From Mactromeris polynyma (Eukaryota > Mollusca > Bivalvia > Venerida > Mactridae), in contig JASFXZ010000005.1 of assembly GCA_032209605.1 (NCBI GenBank), positions 22,742,905 through 22,806,904 of the forward strand: a stretch of 64,000 nt of DNA. Reading direction: 5' to 3'. Under the pieces are notes generated by a model, which worked only from the letters and a program-made list of their open reading frames with translations, had not been told where the DNA came from and made no database searches. Shown here in pieces: positions 1 to 15,188 of this stretch. Each line of letters starts with the position of its first letter. Position 1 is the first letter of the stretch. Made by a program: the position numbers and the translations under genes.

Positions 1-1013
1 GTATTGTATTATTTGTATGCACAATGGATGAGTAGAATGCATTTTGCAGACAGACTGCACATGATGACTTTAGTTATGGCGTATATCATAGTGAGGTAAA
101 ATAGACGTTCTTAACATGTTTACCGTTATTAGTTTGGCTTAACATAATAGTGAGAAAACATTGTTAGTGTGGCTTTGCATGTAAGTGAGAAAAGCGTAGC
201 TCTGGGAAGACAACATTGAAAAGTATTGTAGAGATTCATGTTTCCCAAAATGGTTACCATAGTTAACACGTAGATTGAGTGAGGACTAACATAAAGTTTC
301 GAGTATATCCCTTATGGTATAAATGATTCGATGTTTATGTATTGGTGGGTAAAACTGAAAGTACATGTACATGGAAAACAAACCTTATCTAATTGGTTAC
401 CCTACGATTGTGCGGTTATTGATTTTGTTCACAATTTTTATAAGACAGTGTTTTGTACGATTGTGCATGAACTTTCGGGTTGTAAAGATTACAATTTTGA
501 TTAGAATGAAAAGCAAAAATGTTTGTCAATTTACGGTTTAATATATATTCATTGAGACTACGACGGAATGGAAAGTGACTAAAGAGAAAAGTATTTAAGT
601 GTACATGTAACACTAGCACATTTTCATAGAATTGTCCCGTGTATGAATATTTTTACATGTTTTCTTATCAAATAATTGTTATATTCCAATCTGTGATTGA
701 AAGGACTACAAAACGTTGGACAATACATTTCGCATCTCATTTACTTCAATTGTTTGAGGAATAAATATTAATTAAAATATAATTGATTTATAAATAAATG
801 CGTCTCCAGCTTTTTGTAAATCAACACTTTAATCAAGTAAAACAAGGTGTGTACTCTATTGTTGGGTAATAAAAAGTGGGTTAACGCTCCAGTATTATCT
901 ATATGTGCCAAAGATTATAATGAGAAAATGACTTTAACATATTACTCTTCATAGAATGCCGTCCAAAAGTTTCCTCACACTTGAATATTTTGAATTTCGT
1001 TATTTTTTCTTAC
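1..1013. other. AT-rich stretch, no feature seen
   Basis: No open frame here resembles a known domain. If the minus-strand CUB gene continues toward the left edge, this would be intron or 3' sequence, but I see no convincing exon, terminator or polyadenylation context. Confidence 0.4.
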
Positions 1014-1124
1014 AGAATTTCAAATGAAACATGTACGACCATGAAGTAAAATTATTTATCCCACTTCTGTGATGGATAGTTAAGAATTCACAATTTGCAC
1101 ATCTCGGCGGCAGCATCAATCGGC
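1014..1124 (-). CDS. Candidate downstream exon of the CUB-domain gene
   Basis: A minus-strand interval bounded by an AG at 1126-1125 and a good donor (GTAAGA) just below 1014. It starts in phase 1, which is the phase left by the preceding CUB2 exon, and stays open for about 37 codons (GRLMLPPRCANCEFL at its start), ending again in phase 1. The codons contain two close cysteines but no domain I recognise. The acceptor has a poor pyrimidine tract, and a better-looking acceptor some 40 bases upstream would run into a stop in the required phase. It could be a chance open stretch. Confidence 0.28.
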
Positions 1125-1350
1125 CTGCATCCGACACCAATGTATGTGTGTAATTGATTGATCTGATACAGTAAAAAATATAATTAGTTTCAGTACAAAT
1201 ACTTCTACAGAAAATTATTGATGTGTTGAAAAGCATTTTCGACTTGTTGCATTTGAAACAAATATGAAAATACACTCATTGCAATGGGAAATTCTCAAAA
1301 TTTGAAGGAACTTTTGAAGGGCAGTGTATAAGCAGAGATATTAACGTTAC

Positions 1351-1430
1351 CAGTAGCTTTGAGAGTCACCGCTGTCCACACAATATGAAATCCTGCATTA
1401 CCGCCGGGATTTGTGATCCCTGACAAAAAT
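1351..1430 (-). CDS. CUB2 exon 3 (C-terminal end of second CUB domain)
   Basis: An 80-base exon with acceptor TTGTTTCAG and donor GTAACG. It completes the Arg codon split with the previous exon and reads FLSGITNPGGNAGFHIVWTA, the final strands of a CUB fold: the F-S-(D/G) turn followed by a Gly-Phe and a hydrophobic strand. The usual calcium-site Asp of the SD pair is a Gly here (FLSG), so this second domain may have lost full calcium coordination. It ends in phase 1, so the coding sequence must continue downstream. The domain call rests on the exact phase match plus motif order; the loss of metal binding is inference. Confidence 0.82.
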
Positions 1431-1689
1431 CTGAAACAATATACAGATATATGAGACTTTCCAATACTAAATGTACAATGGTGTTTTATTCTTGCTACGC
1501 TGTAATCCTTTACCTTTACTGCAGTGCAGCTTTTTAGTTCGTCGAAATAACATCAGTTGTTTATTAAGCATTTAGTGTAAACTTATTAATATTAGGTCGA
1601 TTGTGAAAAAAACTTTACAACTTATACCAATCAATCTAGAACGCAGCACCCTTTGTTACTAACCAGTATTCGGCCTTATCCACCAGGGG

Positions 1690-1800
1690 ATAGTGAAGTT
1701 AGCTGTAAACCCTCGACCAAGGCGGGATTTGAACACGATACCTTTGGATGAGGATTCAGGTGCTCCCCCCCCCCCACCCGGCTAATATGTCTCTCCTTAC
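1690..1800 (-). repeat. tRNA-derived SINE-like fragment
   Basis: Read on the minus strand, the sequence has a pol III B-box-like motif, GTGTTCAAATCCCGCC, preceded at roughly tRNA spacing by an AGCACCTGAATCC stretch, as in tRNA-headed SINEs. The expected A-box region is disrupted by the homopolymer run at 1765-1775. No target duplication or A-rich tail was identified, so the boundaries are approximate. Confidence 0.4.
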
Positions 1801-2139
1801 TACAAAGGTCATAACTGCTTTTAAGTTGATTGCAATATTGTACTCGTGATCATCATGCAATTCCCTCATACTTCACGTATTTAATCAAATACTTATTCTG
1901 TAAATACCAGATAATTATATCATAAAACTGTTGCAACAATACTACGTATTACAGATAGAACTTGGTTATTGACACAGTGGTACTTCATATGTTGAACGGT
2001 TTATAGCGAGTGCCCTGCTGAAATTGTACACTATAAATGCATAACGTATTACCTGGGCAAATGCGATTCTTGAGCAACGAGGTACTTATATTTGTGTTCC
2101 GGATGGTCAATGTAAGGCAAAGCAAAGTATGGATTTAGT

Positions 2140-2450
2140 TATTGCAGGGGACGCCACATACACAAGACAATGTTTCCCCACACAGATCCCAGGGAAACAT
2201 CAACCCACGAAACCTCAGGAATTGAGGAGGTGTAAGGGCAAACATATAAGTAAGGGACAGTAAGGAATTGTGTAGCTGACTATCAAAAACAACCACGGGA
2301 ATTTTAAGGGGACAACAAGGGGAATGGATGGAAGACACTAAAGGACAATCAAGGAAGGTAGAAAGGGGATGAGCAAACGAATATTACATCAAGTCAAGGA
2401 ACTGTACATGGGGAAATGGGAACTTATCATGAAACACTGTGGTCCATATC
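2140..2450 (+). repeat. Dispersed repeat DR1, copy a
   Basis: Begins near ACGCCACATACACAAGACAA and matches copies at 34.6 and 50.5 kb in order. Shared landmarks are the cacgcagatcccNgggaaa block, GGAGGTG(T/C)AAGGGCAAAC, the ACAACCA(C/T)GG block, and CAAGTCAAGGAACTG near the end. All copies lie in the same orientation. The minus strand is open across part of several copies (ending around CGVPCNN), but the copies disagree by indels, so I treat this as repeat sequence, not a gene. Confidence 0.65.
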
Positions 2451-2550
2451 TGCAGTTTACAGGCAACGCATTCAGAAGAGTAATCATCCCATGACACCTA
2501 TGTTAAAATGATAACATATTTAACATGATAATAAACCTTTGATAACTTAC

Positions 2551-2695
2551 CTGATAACTAACCTATCTTCCTGAGACAGATATTCACGACGTGTTTCGGG
2601 TTCATAATCTAGCTGTCCACAATATCTCACAGGAATTTTATCTGGTGTGAAAAATCCATCGAAGATCATCAACAAATTTGTATCCTGACATTTGC
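2551..2695 (-). CDS. CUB2 exon 2 (middle of second CUB domain)
   Basis: A 145-base exon with acceptor CATTTCAG and donor GTAAGT. It reads KCQDTNLLMIFDGFFTPDKI, then PVRYCGQLDYEP, ending DRLVIR. This is the CUB signature of Cys3, an Asp one or two residues later, a hydrophobic strand into a DG turn, then the Tyr-Cys-Gly of Cys4, then an exposed loop and an L-x-I-x-F strand. It joins the previous exon in phase 1 (Gly codon) and leaves in phase 2 (Arg codon). Cys3 and Cys4 would form the second disulphide of the domain. A longer loop than usual (about 15 residues, charged) separates YCG from the last strand. Confidence 0.88.
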
Positions 2696-6985
<4,290 letters not shown>

Positions 6986-7179
6986 TTTGTTCGAGAAATT
7001 CGTAATGACCAAGAAAGCCATTAGCACTGGTAGTGACGTCAGAATGGAAGACAATCTCCAGTTTGGAATGCGTTGATATGTAAACTGGTGGGATCGTGGT
7101 TCCACAATACAAAGCCTTAGGCTGCTCTTTATATCCATGAGAATTGATGCTTGATATCTCAATGTAGTCATAGCGACAA
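6986..7179 (-). CDS. CUB1 exon 2 (C-terminal half of first CUB domain)
   Basis: A 194-base exon with acceptor TTACCTTTCAG and donor GTAAGA. Joined to the upstream exon through a split Asp codon, it reads DCRYDYIEISSINSHGYKEQ, then LYCGTTIPPVYISTHSKLEI, VFHSDVTTSANGFLGHYEFL. It carries Cys3, the calcium-site Asp in the C-x-Y-D motif, Cys4 in YCG, the F-x-S-D pair and the closing G-F-x-x-x-Y-x-F strand, so this CUB domain keeps the canonical calcium-site residues. It leaves in phase 1 into the CUB2 exon. Recognition is strong because every CUB landmark is in order and no stop interrupts it. Confidence 0.93.
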
Positions 7180-7953
7180 CTGAAAGGTAAACGTCTCCAA
7201 TAACGTTACTGTACAAGAGCATATATCAGGGAATGGCTTTAGTATGGCATTATCTGGTAACATCATCAGTCTCGACAATTATATTACTCTCAACACCACG
7301 ATAACGGAGTGCAATCCTTTTATCACACAGTTATCCGAAATCAAGTGATTTGAACGTACGAATTTCCTGGAAATGTATTATCTTAACCAATATACGCCAT
7401 AGCTTGTATGCACTGAACCCAAACTATTACTAACAATTTGTTAATCAGATAGCGAAATGAGAAATAGATGGGAATTATAAAAATAAGCAACAAGCTTTAT
7501 AAAATGTTGCCAACGAAAATATTTCAACAATTCTGCTATTGTAATTGATAAAACAGGACAGGAGGATAGTTTAAAGTGGGTATAACGTATATATTATAAG
7601 TAGAACTAATACATTTTGAATGTGGCAAAAATTGTGTAATTATATCAAGGTTAAGATCGCTATTTCTTTCATTATCATGTTTACCTAAATATCGATTAAA
7701 GGGGTGTTGTGTACAACCCAATTACAGCGAAATGATATCACAATCGAATAGATTCAAAAACAACCTTCCCACCCTATACCCAATGTAATGGATAAATCGC
7801 TAATGAAAACCTTATCGTATTGGGCTTATACATGTATATCGAGAAACTCTGCGATGACCAAAATATACCTGTATAAGCGATTTCGTTTGCTTACATTATT
7901 TTTGGTGACACATGTATATCGGACTGTTCATCCCGGAGTTAACCGAATGGTAA

Positions 7954-7965
7954 TGCGCATGCGCG
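7954..7965. promoter_or_regulatory. NRF1-type motif
   Basis: TGCGCATGCGCG fits the established NRF1 consensus (YGCGCAYGCGCR) and sits in a CpG-containing patch within an otherwise CpG-poor intron. There is no evidence of a promoter besides the motif, and such palindromes also occur inside transposons, as at 4683 in this window. Confidence 0.25.
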
Positions 7966-8176
7966 CTACGACCATTGTGGAATTTTACAACCTTAATGTA
8001 ATGGATTGAATCATACGCCAAATAACCGGAGATAAATTTGGAAGAGTCTTGTATAAATTGTACAAATCATATAATATGGTATATGCATATACTGTATTAA
8101 ATAAATCCCAACAGTACAAAGCTAACATTTTCACCTGATAAACTAATAAAGTCGAACCTACACACAAATGTGAAAT

Positions 8177-8540
8177 ATAGACAACCAAGACCGTTGTTCA
8201 GGCAGTTTATACAGCTGCATACTAGACAACCATGACCGTTGTTCAGGCAGTTTATACAGCTGCATACTAGACAACTCAGACCGTTGTTCAGGAAGTTTAT
8301 ACAGTTGCATACTAGACAACTCAGACCGTTGTTCAGGCAGTTTATACAGCTGCATACTAGACAACCATGACCGTTGTTCAGGCAGTTTATACAGCTGCAT
8401 ACTAGACAACTCAGACCGTTGTTCAGGCAGTTTATACAGTTGCATACTAGACAACTCAGACGGTTGTTCAGGCAGTTTATACAGTTGCATACTAGACAAC
8501 TCAGACCGTTGTTCAGGCAGTTTATACAGTTGCATACTCG
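8177..8540. repeat. 45-bp tandem array, 8 copies
   Basis: The core CCGTTGTTCAGGCAGTTTAT recurs exactly every 45 bases, beginning near 8191, 8236, 8281, 8326, 8371, 8416, 8461 and 8506. Units differ at a block that reads CATGA or CTCAG, giving the order CATGA-CTCAG-CTCAG twice in units 2-7, which suggests a 135-bp higher-order step. As 45 is a multiple of three, two minus-strand frames and one plus-strand frame stay open (a 15-residue repeat such as MQLYKLPEQRSELSS). I regard these frames as by-products of the period, since they lie inside an intron and lack any known domain. Confidence 0.95.
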
Positions 8541-9692
8541 TAATTTTCTTTTCATGCTTAAGAACTGTGTGCGAATATTGCCAACGCGCCTGTGTCACGT
8601 TCTCATATCCTACACTGTTACAGAGTACCACTGCAATTGTATAATTATATTTACTTATTTATTTCGTATATACATGTACACGCACTCAGGGATACATAAG
8701 ACTTAATAAAATATCTACATTTAGATACCACTATAAACCTCTAAGTATATAAACACCGTGTAATGCACTTTAAAGTTATCCCTGGGATCATTTTGTCCTA
8801 TGTACTCGTACGGCGTGTGTGGGATATTTCACGCCTACCTCTAGGCTGCATTTGATCTCTTACATATTAATGCTAGATTTCAAAGCATTTTATTATCCGT
8901 TAATGAACTTCAAATGGATATTTTTGCAAGACTAATCATTTGTATCTAATAACAATTAATGTATGGGCATTAAACATTACTTGATATAACCTGTGATCGG
9001 TCTAATAGCGTGAAAAACGATTTCTACGAACTCCAGAACTGATTGTTAGCGGATTAAGTAAGCTAAGAACCACAATATTAATTAAACACTGATTAAATGA
9101 TATAATTATAAATGTACACGAATACCCGATAGCAAGTCTTATAACATAGGTAACGGTATGATGTAATTTAACGCAGTACTCGATTTCTTTCCGTTTTTCT
9201 ACGCAATTGGTTGTTTTCAACCAAACAAAGTATTCAACTGCGAGAATGAATAATTAATTCTTCTCCTAATTTATATTCTAAATATGTTATCACCCCAATT
9301 AATGACATTATACATAAGTAAGATGTTCAAAATCAGAATTTTCATCAGTATGTCAGTTCCTTTTTTCCATAAATCATTACACTGGCAAGTCGGAATGTCA
9401 TGTAATGACTGTCTTTGTGCTAACCAAAGGCACGTACTTGCCGAGTATGTTAATAAAGATATATATAATTATATTACTATGCAAATAAAGTCAATAATGC
9501 AAGATGCACACATGTACTATACCAACATAGCTCGGATATTATATTCCTGCATCTGACATTCACTACGCAGGCAATTAATATGTAAGTTTATTATATCATT
9601 TCCTCTGCGCTTAATATACGATGTAATTAACCTTTCTCGATGCTTTGTTCGTCCAATAAGTCATATAGAAAGAGAAACAAAACGAGTTGTTT

Positions 9693-9840
9693 ATAGAGAA
9701 TCTCGGGTTACTGTCCGGTGAGAACAATGTTATCAGGCGAGGTGATATCGTTTGTGGTGGCGAGCTTTAGCGAGTCACCACGAACGATATCGCCGAGTCT
9801 GATAACATTGTTCGAGCCGGACAGTAACTTGAGATTCTAT
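9693..9840. mobile_element. Foldback MITE (about 70-bp arms)
   Basis: The left arm runs AATCTCGGGTTACTGTCCGG, then GAACAATGTTATCAG, then GATATCGTTTGTGGTG. The right arm, read in reverse complement, repeats AATCTCAAGTTACTGTCCGG, GAACAATGTTATCAG and GATATCGTTCGTGGTG, leaving almost no loop. TTTAT occurs at both edges (9690-9694, 9840-9844) and could be a target duplication. There is no coding capacity. A diverged relative lies at about 27.66-27.80 kb. Confidence 0.85.
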
Positions 9841-9934
9841 TTATCATGAAACTTAATTTTCCGAGCATGTTTTAGTGTGTCTTTACCTAAAATTTAGTGT
9901 TCAATCCGCTAATGTGATTTGTGGGCGGAGCTTA

Positions 9935-10038
9935 AAAGTGTTATCATGCTACTAGCAGCCTATTGACCTGAGAACACTTTATGTTATCAGGTCATGTGTT
10001 ATCAGTCTGTTACCATGGTAGTTGCATGATAAAATGCA
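9935..10038. repeat. Nested inverted repeat
   Basis: An outer pair, GTTATCATGC near 9940 and GCATGATAA near 10025, encloses an inner perfect pair, TGACCTGA (9964-9971) and TCAGGTCA (9987-9994). It begins about 100 bp after the 9.7-kb MITE and shares its TTATCAG vocabulary, so both may belong to one composite or to related elements. Confidence 0.5.
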
Positions 10039-11282
10039 TGCTCTGAAAGTAACATCACTATCACTAATCTCACAGATGTTGAGAAACTTATATATATTCT
10101 ATCCAACGATGATATTGTTAAATTTTCTGCCAATACCTGCTATATGATTTTACAATTAAAGGAAAGTAGTTTGTAAAGATAATTTATTATTACATTTTAT
10201 TACATTACAAACAACGTTTTACAAAACTGATAGATATTCATTCTTATGTTTTATCTGAATGTTTGCTTAAGTCACATGGCCTTAATTAGATATTTATGTT
10301 AATAGTTTGGCTACACGGTAAGTCATATAATATATCGTATACATTTGTATAATTTTATGTATGAGGTATATGCTTGTATAGTCTCGTATAATTCTTATTT
10401 GAATTGCTTTGTGTAATGTTTTATGGTCTTCACTGTCTATACTATATGTATATTTATGCCTGTACAAAGATGAGACTTTAATAAATAAATATATATACTT
10501 AAATATCGATCAATAAAAGACAATCTTTCTCATTATAAGACAATTAAAATTGTGCTAAATATTCTATATCGAATATTGTGTTAAATTAGCGGCAGAACTG
10601 TACGCTAGTATCAAAGGATATGCATTTGACCCAATTGTTTTAGAGATGATTGCCGCAGCAATATCATAATTGTGTTGACTACACCTTAAATCATAAACCA
10701 TAAATCATAAACCATAGTCGACTATTTCTAATAATTTTCATTCCTTAGCTGTAATATCAAGGATGTTGATGCTAAATTGAGAATGCGACATATATAGCAT
10801 TGCGTCAGAGATTGTGATAACTATTTTGCAAGGCTAATATAATCGTGTGGTCTTGTAATTTGCTTCGCTGCGTAAAATGTCACTAGGGTAATATGCCTAG
10901 AACACATAAAATTACTTCAATAAATTACGATCTAGCGTTTTTTGCAATATTCTCTATGTTCCTGACCTTCGTGATTTATCTTCAGTGAAATAATAGCAAT
11001 CATCGTTTAAATCTTTCACTCTGCATTTTGCATCAATCATACGGGCGTACGCGGCCAGCTCATCGTGAGAAACATACACAATTCATACTTTGACATTTTC
11101 AATGACAACGTGTTGTTACTCTCTCAGGAATCCAAACACAAATCTATTGTAAAATAACAAATTATGTTTCCGTGTCAGTTAGTTATGAATGTGATCATGG
11201 TCTACTTTGTCATGAGATAAAATACTTGCAGAATGTGGGCAACGCGTGTGCTTTAAAATAATGAGAGCCGCTGTACGATTTC

Positions 11283-11467
11283 CAACCTCTTCTTAAAATG
11301 ACGTAATTTCCAGAAAACGTCACATGTGACATCACCATGTACTGACAAGTAAGCTATATTTGCCCCATATGGCAATGTGAAAACGAAGTGACCATATGGA
11401 CTAAATATTGTTTCCTGCTTGTAAATAGTGACATCACATGTTGCGTTTTCTTGAAATGAAGAGGTTG
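11283..11467. mobile_element. Foldback MITE-like inverted repeat
   Basis: It starts CAACCTCTTC and ends GAAGAGGTTG. Inside, AGAAAACGTCACATGTGA pairs with the reverse of TCACATGTTGCGTTTTCT, and weaker pairing through the CCATATGG blocks extends almost to the centre. The arms are about 90 bases with small indels. A minus-strand 74-codon open frame across it is a by-product of the foldback. I could not define a target duplication. Confidence 0.7.
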
Positions 11468-12754
11468 TTAATCCCATAGCAGCGCTCTGACAATGTTTGC
11501 ATGCACCACGCTACGATAATTTGTATTCACATGGAACATATCACGAACCTACATCTATTATGATAGTGAGGCTATTTAACGAATGTTTATTGTCACAGCT
11601 TTATTCTCGTCGTAACCTGTGTCTGCGGTGGCAAAACTATTAACTTTTGCGTTTAGCACTGTTTCTGAGAAATAATAAGTCACTATAATAATGCAACCAC
11701 AGGCGAGCGTCTGTGTCCGCGTGTGATGTCGTTATTTCGTATTGTTATATACTCAGTACATTTAAAAGCGCAAAATGTAAGATTTATCAAATTTTATGAA
11801 CTTACCTAGGAACAGAAATAAAAACATAACACGATATTACTGAAGATTACGCAAGGGTTAACTCTAAATTTTCTTTCAATCAACTAGTTTTTAGATATAC
11901 TGAGTATAGATACAAAAAAGAACAGAGAGCTATTAGACTGATGCTATGTAAACACAAATAAAAAGTAACTAAACATTTTCAAACTGCACTGAACCACGGT
12001 ATGGCTGGTCATCCCATGTTTTTGCTGTTTTTAAATCTCCTTTTCTTACAAAGCAAAACACTAGTTATATCGTGTAGCAGTGCTTTTTTTATTGAAGTTA
12101 TCATCGGTGGTTAATTGTTATTAAGGAAATCTTTATACTTTATAGTAAGTAATGATAACAATAATAATTTTGCCTGTGATATGTCTATCTCTGTCATACC
12201 ATTCTATTTTCTAACACGGGATTATCTGTCTCTTTTTGTGTCATCGTTAAGACTTCATACCATATGTGAATAAACATGCACTTTTAAACAAGTTTGTGTC
12301 TTTTCCGTGTTGCTGTGAAATTTTAAATTTCGAGAAGAAATAAATCTATCTATCTTAGATTTCCCAGGACAAAACATAGGCAGTTTGTTACGTTAATCGA
12401 CATACAATGCCGAAATACAGAAGAAAGATGGAAGTAAATATTACATTTCTTGCAAAATATGGCATATTTAGTAAAATTAAACTACTTTCGACAGCTAAGT
12501 CTCATTCCTTATCAAATAAGTAAAATTAATTTTAACACACATTAATTACATATTAAAATATTATGCTACTTTAAAGTCATTTGTCGTCCACTCTTATTGA
12601 TGAGGAGAAATTTTCGAATGCCACCAAAAAATATGTCTGAAGTGGATGGCACGCTATTTAGGTCAACTGACTTGGAACAATTGAATCACGACTTATAAAT
12701 CACAAAAAAACAGCATTGCGTAACACACACATGTTTCTACGTAACATTACTTAC

Positions 12755-12959
12755 TCGTGATCTGACGATTCAAGATCGAAATAGTCAAATTCAATTCTCA
12801 CTCGCCCGTCATCTTTGGCATGAAAAAAGTAACAGCATGTCGTCCGTTCTGGATATTTCTCAGGAAATTTCGGCGATGTAAATATCCCCTTCCGCGCACC
12901 TCGGTATGTGTATTTATGCTCGCAGCTAACGCATGAGTCGATTTCAGGATTCATATAAC
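12755..12959 (-). CDS. CUB1 exon 1 (N-terminal half of first CUB domain)
   Basis: A 205-base exon with acceptor TTGTTTCAG and donor GTAAGT. It reads YMNPEIDSCVSCEHKYTYRG, then ARKGIFTSPKFPEKYPERTT, CCYFFHAKDDGRVRIEFDYF and DLESSDH. CUB landmarks are a leading Cys, G-x-F-x-S-P-x-F-P-x-x-Y-P, Cys2 (here a CC pair) before an aromatic strand, and R-I-E-F ahead of an acidic F-D-x-E segment. Extra cysteines (DSCVSC) precede the domain and may make an additional disulphide. Its 5' phase (1) matches the signal-peptide exon directly, and its 3' phase (2) matches the next exon through a split Asp. Confidence 0.92.
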
Positions 12960-13263
12960 CTGAAACAATCAAAATACATATTGAAAATTGTTTGTGAATT
13001 TAAATGAATTAAATAGTATGCCATCACTTATCTACATACCCATATTTACTATTGAGACGAGCTTATCCGCCATTTTGTATTTTATGAGTCTTCAGTATAA
13101 AGGGACAGTAATATGAAATGATGAACGTGATTTCGACTGTTATCGATATTGCAATTAGTTCAAATCATAAATGTTATAGATTATTGGCCAGGGATTTTCC
13201 CTACGCAGAAATCTTGGGTCACTGACTTCCTTTTCTTTCTAGGGACTACCATTTTCAACTTAC

Positions 13264-13359
13264 AACATGCATCCCTGTGCCAATTTGTGCGCATCAGTCG
13301 GGGAGTTGACAAACAAACGCTATAATTATTATACTCGACTGGCCACAAAACTAGCCATC
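13264..13359 (-). CDS. Candidate small exon upstream of CUB1
   Basis: A 96-base minus-strand interval bounded by TATATACAG and a strong donor GTAAGT, open and in phase 1 at both ends. It could therefore be inserted between the signal-peptide and CUB1 exons without shifting the frame. It would encode GWLVLWPVEYNNYSV followed by two-cysteine sequence ending HRDAC. A longer open frame (100 codons) runs through it in the same phase, so it might instead be the remnant of something else. No domain is recognised. The gene also works without it. Confidence 0.3.
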
Positions 13360-15091
13360 CTGTATATACATAATCACAAGAATGTTGCAGCCACGTGGTG
13401 TTCCTTTTAGGAATTATTCCGTATTTCTGAAGGATGGTAATGATATCGTCTGGTATATACGTGTTATGATATACCAAACTCAATATAGTCTGATAATATT
13501 AGGATATAGATCTGTAGACTAACCTTGTGGAAAATTGGTGAACGATGATATATCATTTCTTACAATTTATCATCTGATATTTGAAATTCCCGTTCGTAAT
13601 CAATCTTTGATAGTCAATAATATGTTTTGTCTGTCTTAAGACTCTTAAAGATCATAACGTATTTGCACATGGTTTACTGATTGACTAGTTTTCGGGCCGT
13701 TTGATTCCATGTAGCACATTCAGTGGAACTATCTTACCAATCAACATATTGTTGTTTTATACAAAACTGTACTATGTGGGTATTGAGTTCGACCCCCTGG
13801 TCATGTAAATGTTGCATTTCTATTATTAACTGAATAAACATAGATATACAAATACACAAGAAATATCTCGAAAAAAGATGGTCGGCGCAATTTGAAGGTT
13901 AAACAATGCAGACTTGTTACGATTACTGGTCACTCCAGATCCAAAATGGATTTCGGTATTTCACCGAAGTTCAGTGGATTTCGATAAGGTAACGTACCAT
14001 TTATCGACAGATAATCCAATCCACGTCAAGGTTACAAACGTTGTTCGGTTGAAGAGAAATTGCCTTGGTGGATAAGGCAAGATTTGATTGGTTTATACAA
14101 CACTGATATGCGAATAGCAAAGCTATGTTAGTACTGACTTCAGATTCATGCGGAGACGGTGTTAGTTGTTGCTGCAGAACAATTTGAACACAGGTACTAT
14201 CGAATACCATATTGGTCAAAATTTCTCTAAACATGTTTTCATCGGCTGACCGTTCTCATCAAATAAACGGACACATGTATACGTATTTATTGGACTGGCA
14301 CGCAACATAAAGCTCACTCCATCCAGAAGAGCTGAACAATCCTAAGAATTCAAAGCAATCGACATATGGGTGAATCAGATATACCAACATTAACATTTTA
14401 CAGTGTGAAGTGTATCTTACATTTGTAGCCACCTAATAATGATTATTATGTTTTCCAGTTTATTGGTGTACATTCAACAATTTTGACAAGTAACATCAGT
14501 CATCTGGAGATTTTGACAACTCCGCCAAAACATAACTTTTGTAAACCCGAGAATCACTTATTCTCCTGACATAAGTATATATACTCTGAGAGCACGAGGC
14601 ATCAAGGCTGGTTAACCACTTATTATAAAACTTACGGTCGAAATGAAAATTACTAAAATCGTCAAAATATACAAAGGGAAAAGCGTAATAAGCCGCTAAG
14701 AACATGATTATTTTTGCAATTTTAAAGTGAAAATTGTAATAATAGAGAGATATATTTTGTCATTCACTGCATATATTGTAATGTTCACGTGATATAGACG
14801 TATATTTAACCAGTTACACAAACACTGCTGCCATCAATCCAGACATCATTTGTACACATTTATTCAAATGAATTGATAAAACATCACGCAAGTATAGGAA
14901 TTACATTCTGCGCTGCTTTTGTCTAGTATATAACATATGTTTAACATCTAGCATTGTCATCAAGTCTGTAATCCTGATATAATGTACATGATCTGAGATT
15001 GCGAACCTTCAGTAAAATATCATAGGATGAACCAAGTGTACTTATCTTATTGACGAAACAATTGGGAAATGATGGAAATATTTATCATTCT

Positions 15092-15188
15092 CAGGGCTCT
15101 AGAAGCTAAGCTTCCTCTGTCGGACTTGTCAGATTTTACATTTCCATTAGTCAGGGACAAGTGTCTGAAAAACATTTTTAGAGCCCTG
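15092..15188. mobile_element. Short hAT-like MITE
   Basis: The terminal inverted repeats CAGGGCTCTA and TAGAGCCCTG bound a 97-bp segment. A CAGGG-type terminus is typical of hAT-derived MITEs. Inner sequences (GGACTTGTCAGA and GGACAAGTGTCTGA) partly mirror each other. The 8-base flanks do not match, so no target duplication supports it. Confidence 0.5.

Larger units (their letters stand above)
1431..2550 (-). other. Intron between CUB2 exons 2 and 3
   Basis: A 1.1-kb GT-AG intron of the CUB gene. It carries a minus-strand tRNA-like SINE fragment (about 1690-1800), an 11-base C run at 1765-1775, and a copy of dispersed repeat DR1 (about 2140-2450). I see no further coding sequence. Confidence 0.7.
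7180..12754 (-). other. Intron inside CUB1
   Basis: A 5.6-kb GT-AG intron splitting the first CUB domain after the Ca-site region. It holds an NRF1-type motif (7954), an eight-copy 45-bp array (8.18-8.54 kb), a foldback MITE with a nested hairpin beside it (9.69-10.04 kb), and a second foldback (11.28-11.47 kb). The remaining sequence is AT-rich with no exon seen. Confidence 0.7.

Noticed and set aside
8177..8540. Regular repeats superficially like a CRISPR array
   Set aside because: Units are directly adjacent with no unique spacers, and the surrounding DNA has spliced metazoan genes.
8158..8631. 157-codon minus-strand repetitive frame as a gene
   Set aside because: Openness follows from a 45-bp period; it lies inside an intron and has no signal peptide, domain or splice support.
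13770..13810. B-box-like GAGTTCGACCCCC as a SINE
   Set aside because: No A box at tRNA spacing and no further SINE structure.
14496..14705. Aromatic-rich minus-strand frame as another CUB-gene exon
   Set aside because: No acceptor/donor pair in the required phase and no CUB landmarks.
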